Shown piece after piece: positions 7,389-11,149 of a DNA stretch of 11,149 nt (positions within the stretch are counted from its first letter, which is position 1; each line of letters opens with the position of its first letter). The stretch covers positions 1 to 11,149 of the forward strand of contig SKKY01000149.1 of assembly GCA_007123515.1 (NCBI GenBank), written 5' to 3'. This DNA is from Clostridia bacterium (GTDB lineage: Bacteria > Bacillota > Peptococcia > Peptococcales > SKKY01). A program made the position numbers and the translations under genes. The notes under the pieces are model-generated. The model searched no databases, had not been told where the DNA came from, and was given only the letters and a program-made list of their open reading frames with translations.

Positions 7389-8447
7389 TTAAGATTGTGT
7401 ATCGATTTGTCTGGCAAACTGCCTGAGCGTTCGTCTTTCCTCTTTATTTCCAAAGACCATGACAAGATCCTGATCACCAAGCGTATCCGTCTGCTCGATT
7501 CGGATCGTAATTTTTTTTATGGCTTGCAGCCATTGTATATTCTCTTTTTTTTGTCCGATCACCTTCGAGACATTTCTGCTGTTAACTTTGATCGTAATCG
7601 ACTCTTCCTGATGATGATCCAGGCAATCGGCTATCAGATCTCTGAAAATACGGCTGATCACCATTTCTCCGAAAGCCGGATGGTAAGGCCCTGCTACTAA
7701 GTCTTTTTCTTCTGTAAGATTATCTGAGGCCTGTAAACCGATACGAATAACAGCAATGTTATGTGCCGTAAAAGAAAGATACGCATCCGCCGCCATTCTG
7801 ACCATCGTTTCAAGAGAAAAGGGCTTATAGTGCCCTTGCTCATAGAGTTCTGCTAGTTTTGTTCCTTTAATGATAATGGTGGGATAGATTCTTACAAAGT
7901 CCGGCGCCAAAGTAATCATCTTATGAACTGTGGCTTTTATTTTTTCAGCATTATCTCCGGGTAGGCCAGGCATAAACTGAAGGCCCAGTGAAAATCCGTA
8001 CGATCTGATCAGCGCTGAAGCGTTTGTTACCTCATAAACCCCGTGACCTCTCTCAGATAATCGCAAAACCTCTTCATCAAGAGACTGTACACCAAGCTCA
8101 ATGGTATCTACGCCATACTGCTTAGCAAGAGTGAGGATCTCCGGTGTAATCGCATCCGGTCTTGTCGAAAACCTTATTTTTTTTATTTTCTTTTCCTTTT
8201 TTAGGCTGGCAGCAATTTCTAAATAATATGTCTGGAGATCAAGGGGAAGTGCGGTAAAACTTCCACCGTAAAAGGCCATTTCATACACTTTAGAAATATC
8301 TGCATCACAAAATTGTTTTGTTGTGTTTTTAATCTCCTCTGCAGTAGGTGCGCCCATCGATCCGGATATTTTTTTCTGATTGCAAAAGACACAAAGATGA
8401 TGACAACCAAGATGCGGAATAAAGACCGGGATAATCGTTGTTTTCAA
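7389..8447 (-). CDS. Elp3-like radical SAM protein
   Basis: A 352-residue radical SAM protein related to the catalytic half of Elp3 but without an acetyltransferase (GNAT) domain. The iron-sulfur cluster motif is CHHLCVFC with Cys15, Cys19 and Cys22, followed by NQKKISG. MAFYGGSFTALP (58-68) gives the GGSF SAM-binding element. STRPDAITPEIL, DTIELGVQSLDEEVL, the LQFMPGLPGD loop and RIYPTIIIKGTKLAELYEQGHY are all Elp3-like. The C-terminal region has VIGQKKENIQWLQ (296-308), which vaguely recalls a KH-type RNA-binding loop. Members of this family lie between rnc and smc in many Clostridia; their exact substrate is unknown to me, and an RNA substrate is only an inference. The start is TTG at 8447 with GGAGA six bases upstream. 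Its first bases overlap the rnc stop (TTGA), so translation is coupled. It ends about 18 bp before smc. Confidence 0.9.
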   Translation of the reverse strand: MKTTIIPVFIPHLGCHHLCVFCNQKKISGSMGAPTAEEIKNTTKQFCDADISKVYEMAFYGGSFTALPLDLQTYYLEIAASLKKEKKIKKIRFSTRPDAITPEILTLAKQYGVDTIELGVQSLDEEVLRLSERGHGVYEVTNASALIRSYGFSLGLQFMPGLPGDNAEKIKATVHKMITLAPDFVRIYPTIIIKGTKLAELYEQGHYKPFSLETMVRMAADAYLSFTAHNIAVIRIGLQASDNLTEEKDLVAGPYHPAFGEMVISRIFRDLIADCLDHHQEESITIKVNSRNVSKVIGQKKENIQWLQAIKKITIRIEQTDTLGDQDLVMVFGNKEERRTLRQFARQIDTQS

Positions 8448-9154
8448 AGCTTGTCTCCGATATTCTTTAATGCGGCTTTGGCCGCTCCCTGCTCAGCTTC
8501 TTTTTTTGTTTTGCCACGACCGGTAGAAACAAGTTCTTTATTGATAAACACTCCAGAAAGAAAGTCTTTGTCATGATCCGGTCCGTTTTCTTCAATGATC
8601 TCATATTCAATCTCTGACTCCGGCATCCTTTGCACAATTTCCTGTAGCTTGGTTTTAAAATCACCATAATTTCCTTCTGCAACATCTTCAATCGTTTTCT
8701 TAAGACTGCGTAATATAAAGTCCCGCACTCCATCCAGCCCAACCTGAAAATAGATGGCTCCCACCAGTGCTTCCCAGGCATCTGCCAGATTCGAGGTCCT
8801 GTTTTCACCGCCACCGAGTTTTTCACCTTTTCCCATCTGGATGTATTTACCGAGCTGAATCTCTCTGGCTGCTTCTGCAAGAGCCCCTTCGCAGACAATG
8901 GCCGCTCTCATTTTAGTCAGGTTCCCTTCTTTTTCTTCCGGATATGTCTGGTACAAATATTCAGCAATAACAAGTCCGACAACCGCATCACCTAAAAATT
9001 CCAGTCTTTGATTATGTTGAATCTTCTTTGAATCTTTTTCAAAAATAAAAGACGGATGAATTAACGAGCTTATGATATCATCAAGATCTTCAATATTAAT
9101 GTCTATTACCGATAAAAGCTGCTTGATTTCTTTTTCCCTTTTTTTATTATTCAT
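8444..9154 (-). CDS. rnc: Ribonuclease III
   Basis: RNase III cuts double-stranded RNA, including the stems of the rRNA precursor, in the cytoplasm. The 236-residue length is typical. The endonuclease domain (about 8-155) has the signature RLEFLGDAVVG with Glu52 and Asp56, EGNLTKMRA with Glu76, and LADAWEALVGAIY with Asp125 and Glu128, the last of these being the key metal ligand. The double-stranded RNA-binding domain spans about 163-234 (DFKTKLQEIVQ to GKTKKEAEQGAAKAAL). Gln49 stands where most bacterial enzymes have Glu (HNQRLEF against HNERLEF); the remaining acidic residues are intact, so activity is expected. The ATG at 9154 overlaps the preceding stop codon as ATGA, with AAGGTGA eight bases upstream. 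The gene usually follows acyl-carrier/fatty-acid genes in Firmicutes, but here follows a membrane protein gene. Confidence 0.97.
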   Translation of the reverse strand: MNNKKREKEIKQLLSVIDINIEDLDDIISSLIHPSFIFEKDSKKIQHNQRLEFLGDAVVGLVIAEYLYQTYPEEKEGNLTKMRAAIVCEGALAEAAREIQLGKYIQMGKGEKLGGGENRTSNLADAWEALVGAIYFQVGLDGVRDFILRSLKKTIEDVAEGNYGDFKTKLQEIVQRMPESEIEYEIIEENGPDHDKDFLSGVFINKELVSTGRGKTKKEAEQGAAKAALKNIGDKL

Positions 9155-10266
9155 TTTCCTGTCACCTTCTTATTTACGTTATTTTTGGCAATTTTTCTTG
9201 CCTCTTCTATGGCCCAGCGGAGCTTATACACAATAACAGAGGCTTCCATTACTGCAGGAACAAAATTTTTCTTGTTTTCTACAGAATCAAACTGTTCCAT
9301 AATTTTTAAGTTAAAATTGTCCCATATTGATTTTTTATCGTGCACTTCAAAGGGTTCGTCCCTGATGATTTTTAGAACCTGATCGTTATATATCTGAAAG
9401 TCTGTAAAGATCTGCAATATAAAACAATTGATCTCCGAAAAATGAGCATCCAACAAGTCTTCCTCATTCTGATAAATCCTTCTTCGTCTTTTTTCATTTA
9501 AAAGATGCATTTCTTTAATATGGGCAAATAGTATTTCCTGATAGGTGATGTAGTCACCATAAAACTTCTCATATTGATTTCGCAGTTCATTTTTAATCTC
9601 GATTTCTGATTTGTAACTATCAAAATAGACATTTGCCGAGACAATGGCCTCTTCAACAGTTTCTGCCATCTGATCAATCTCATCCCGACTGGTTTCTTCC
9701 AGATACAGATAATTGTGCAGCGCCTCATCTAAAAAATTATACATTTCTTTGTGAAGTACTAAAAGATCTTCTTTTAATCGTTTTTCATTGTTAGGCGGAA
9801 GAATGGTAATGTTAACAAGAAACGCTACCGAAATACCCACAAAAATAGCCGCCGTTCTTCCCAACGCACCCTCTACGTAATTAGCACCGGGACTGTACAG
9901 AATAAAAATGGAGGCCAGAATCGCTGCATGAATAGAGGTCTGAACATTTAGTTTTAGGCAGATCGTAATGATCACTATGGTCACAATACCCATAACCAGC
10001 GGACTTGGTCCGAAGACAACACCAAAAAAAATAGCGGTAACGATCGCTATGATATGCGCCTTAGCCTGATCTTTGGCATTTTTTATGCTTTCACCAGTAC
10101 CCGGTTGCATATTAGAAATGGTCGCTGCTCCGGCAAGCACAAGACTCTGGATTTGCAAAGCCTGACAAATAAACAAGCTAATGGATATCGCAATCCCTGT
10201 TTTTAATGTTCTTGCGCCTGGCGATTTTGTCTGCATATATTGTATTATTTTTTGGAAGAATGACAT
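9151..10266 (-). CDS. ArAE_1/FUSC-type integral membrane protein (putative aromatic acid exporter family)
   Basis: A 371-residue protein with a hydrophobic N-terminal half and a soluble, charged C-terminal half, the layout of the aromatic acid exporter (ArAE_1, DUF939) group of the FUSC superfamily. Probable membrane segments are near residues 22-37, 41-52, 70-87, 88-105, 112-125 and 136-157. ARTLKTGIAISISLFIC at the N-terminus and LVNITILPPNNEKRLKEDL at the end of the membrane part are typical of the family. The C-terminal domain (about 160-371) is predicted to be helical and cytoplasmic. The transported compound is unknown; the family name comes from the AaeB p-hydroxybenzoate efflux protein and does not prove this role. 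The ATG at 10266 has GAAAGG nine bases upstream. It is the first gene of the leftward operon and overlaps rnc by 4 bp, so it may have been recruited to the front of a housekeeping operon. Confidence 0.85.
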   Translation of the reverse strand: MSFFQKIIQYMQTKSPGARTLKTGIAISISLFICQALQIQSLVLAGAATISNMQPGTGESIKNAKDQAKAHIIAIVTAIFFGVVFGPSPLVMGIVTIVIITICLKLNVQTSIHAAILASIFILYSPGANYVEGALGRTAAIFVGISVAFLVNITILPPNNEKRLKEDLLVLHKEMYNFLDEALHNYLYLEETSRDEIDQMAETVEEAIVSANVYFDSYKSEIEIKNELRNQYEKFYGDYITYQEILFAHIKEMHLLNEKRRRRIYQNEEDLLDAHFSEINCFILQIFTDFQIYNDQVLKIIRDEPFEVHDKKSIWDNFNLKIMEQFDSVENKKNFVPAVMEASVIVYKLRWAIEEARKIAKNNVNKKVTGK

Positions 10267-10281
10267 TTTTATATACCTTTC

Positions 10282-10311
10282 TTGTATATATCTCTATAAT
10301 TATACTATAAG
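10282..10311 (+). promoter_or_regulatory. Putative promoter of the rightward DUF1294 unit
   Basis: TTGTAT (10282-10287) and TATAAG (10306-10311), 18 bases apart, form a fair sigma-A promoter. A better -10 box, TATAAT (10295-10300), is also present on this strand but lacks a good -35 box. Either would overlap the leftward promoter. Confidence 0.35.
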
Positions 10312-10327
10312 ATGGTTCTAAAGTCTT
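10299..10327 (-). promoter_or_regulatory. Putative sigma-A promoter of the leftward nine-gene operon
   Basis: On the minus strand a perfect -10 box TATAAT (10304-10299) is preceded, after 17 bases, by AAGACT (10327-10322), a weak match to TTGACA. Transcription would start near 10292, giving a leader of about 26 bases that carries the GAAAGG ribosome binding site. It is the only promoter-sized gap upstream of the operon, although internal promoters inside genes cannot be excluded. Confidence 0.5.
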
Positions 10328-10331
10328 TAGA
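10317..10331. repeat. Perfect 15-bp inverted repeat, candidate operator
   Basis: TCTAAAG-T-CTTTAGA has two perfect 7-base arms around one central base. It covers the proposed -35 box of the leftward operon and lies at about the transcription start of the rightward one, where a bound dimeric regulator could block both. No regulator gene is visible in the window. The hairpin is too short, and has no loop or T-run, to be a terminator. Confidence 0.5.
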
Positions 10332-10361
10332 TCGCTAGCTAATGATATCGGAGAAACAGAC

Positions 10362-10634
10362 ATGTTATTACTCTATTATTTACTGCTTATTAATGCAACA
10401 AGTGTGCTTACTATGATGATCGATAAAAAGAAAGCCCGCCTTCGCAAACGGCGGACTTCAGAAGGAACACTATTTTTGCTTGCACTTTTTGGTGGCTCTT
10501 TAGGCATCTATGCCGGAATGATGATTTTTAGGCATAAAACCACAAAAAAGAAGTTTACTGTACTGATCCCACTGATTTTTATCTTACAGCTAACGGGATT
10601 CCTGACTCTTATGGCTTTTGACTATATTTTTTAA
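10362..10634 (+). CDS. DUF1294 small membrane protein
   Basis: A 90-residue protein with about three membrane segments (near residues 3-20, 36-55 and 65-87). The family pattern is recognisable: LLINATSVLTMMIDKKKARLRKRRTSE, with the conserved D-K-x-x-A and basic stretch, then LFGGSLGIYAGMMIFRHKT, with the conserved G-G-S and R-H-K-T. The function of DUF1294 is unknown; some members are fused to cold-shock domains, but this one is not. The ATG at 10362 has GGAGAA seven bases upstream. It is followed after 12 bp by the acyltransferase-like gene, so the two are probably cotranscribed. It is divergent from the leftward operon. Confidence 0.85.
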   Translation: MLLLYYLLLINATSVLTMMIDKKKARLRKRRTSEGTLFLLALFGGSLGIYAGMMIFRHKTTKKKFTVLIPLIFILQLTGFLTLMAFDYIF

Positions 10635-10646
10635 AAGGATGGACCT

Positions 10647-11149
10647 ATGAAACAGCGACTTGCCTATCTGGATCAACTCAGAGGTGCTCTTCTGGTTGTT
10701 ATGATTCTCTATCATTATCTTTTTAATCTGCATTATTTTTTTGGATTTCAAATCGATCTCCAATCTTTTCCGCTTGTTTTTATACCGCCTGTATTTTCGT
10801 CATTATTTCTGACTGTCAGTGGCTTTTCTGTAAGTCTTTCAGATAAAACCACCCTCCGGGGCTTGGTTGTTTTCTTCTGGGCGATGGTCATTACGGCTGC
10901 TACTTTTATCGCAGTACCGGAAGCTCCGATTACTTTTGGAATTCTGCACTGTATCGGTGCATTAATGTTGCTTTCTGTTTTTCTTAAAAAACTTTCTTCT
11001 ACAGTTTTAGCGGTGATCGCTGTTTTGATTTTTATTCTCGATTCAGTAACTTCCAATATAACCACCACAAATCCCTTTTTATTCCCTTTAGGCATAACCA
11101 CAACGTTTTACAGGGCTCTGGATTTTTATCCGCTGATCCCCCATGCTTC
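10647..11149 (+). CDS. DUF1624 / HGSNAT-like multi-pass membrane protein (5' part, cut by window edge)
   Basis: An open frame of 167 codons from an ATG at 10647 to the right edge, with no stop. AAGGATGG precedes the start by about five bases. The N-terminus RLAYLDQLRGALLVVMILYH, with D-x-x-R-G followed by a hydrophobic helix ending in His, matches the heparan-alpha-glucosaminide N-acetyltransferase catalytic-domain family (DUF1624), as do SLFLTVSGFSVSLS (51-64), ITFGILHCIGALMLLSVFL (about 95-113) and LDFYPLIPHA near the cut. Several membrane helices are visible. Proteins of this type are thought to move acyl groups across the membrane onto extracytoplasmic substrates, but bacterial substrates are largely unknown. 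A related acyltransferase-3-type protein is the main alternative. The cut prevents judging the length. Confidence 0.78.
   Translation, partial: MKQRLAYLDQLRGALLVVMILYHYLFNLHYFFGFQIDLQSFPLVFIPPVFSSLFLTVSGFSVSLSDKTTLRGLVVFFWAMVITAATFIAVPEAPITFGILHCIGALMLLSVFLKKLSSTVLAVIAVLIFILDSVTSNITTTNPFLFPLGITTTFYRALDFYPLIPHA

Noticed and set aside
10748..11101. Open frame of 117 codons on the minus strand
   Set aside because: It overlaps the DUF1624-like gene, whose protein shows clear family motifs and a good start; the antisense product shows none.
1..11149. tRNA or rRNA genes, CRISPR arrays, insertion sequences, rho-independent terminators
   Set aside because: No cloverleaf, regularly spaced repeat, transposase or GC-rich hairpin followed by a T-run was seen. 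The T-runs present on the plus strand are Lys codons of minus-strand genes.

Overview
The window looks like a chromosomal segment of a low-to-moderate GC Gram-positive anaerobe, most likely a clostridium-type Firmicute (an Acetobacterium/Eubacterium-like lineage is a guess, not shown). The reasons are the rnc - radical SAM - smc - ftsY gene order typical of Clostridia, strong AGGAGG-type ribosome binding sites, AT-rich codon use, and several TTG starts. There is no sign of phage, insertion sequences, CRISPR arrays or RNA genes. Coding density is nearly complete: the only real intergenic space is about 95 bp (10267-10361), between two divergent transcription units.

Leftward unit (minus strand, 10266 down to 1, continuing past the left edge): nine tightly packed genes with overlaps or gaps of about 10 bp. 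In transcription order they are an ArAE/FUSC-type membrane protein, rnc (RNase III), an Elp3-like radical SAM protein, smc (chromosome condensation ATPase), ftsY (signal recognition particle receptor), a purine nucleoside phosphorylase of the MtnP family, mtnA (methylthioribose-1-phosphate isomerase), a small class II aldolase of FucA/Ald2 type, and the N-terminal third of an MTA/SAH-deaminase-type amidohydrolase. A promoter-like sequence and a perfect 15-bp palindrome that could be an operator lie upstream of the first gene.

Rightward unit (plus strand, 10362 to the right edge): a small DUF1294 membrane protein, then the start of a multi-pass membrane protein resembling the heparan-alpha-glucosaminide N-acetyltransferase-like DUF1624 family.

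The most interesting part is the left 2.8 kb. The four genes make a plausible complete route for the nucleoside by-products of S-adenosylmethionine: deamination of methylthioadenosine (and possibly 5'-deoxyadenosine) to the inosine form, phosphorolysis to (methylthio)ribose-1-phosphate plus hypoxanthine, isomerisation to the ribulose-1-phosphate, and aldol cleavage to dihydroxyacetone phosphate plus an aldehyde. This matches the 'DHAP shunt' rather than the classical oxygen-dependent methionine salvage pathway. The phosphorylase has Asn and Ala where human MTAP has the two adenine-reading Asp residues, which fits methylthioinosine as substrate and so fits a deaminase in the same operon. The module sits directly after ftsY, where many Clostridia carry ylxM-ffh, and is translationally coupled to it.
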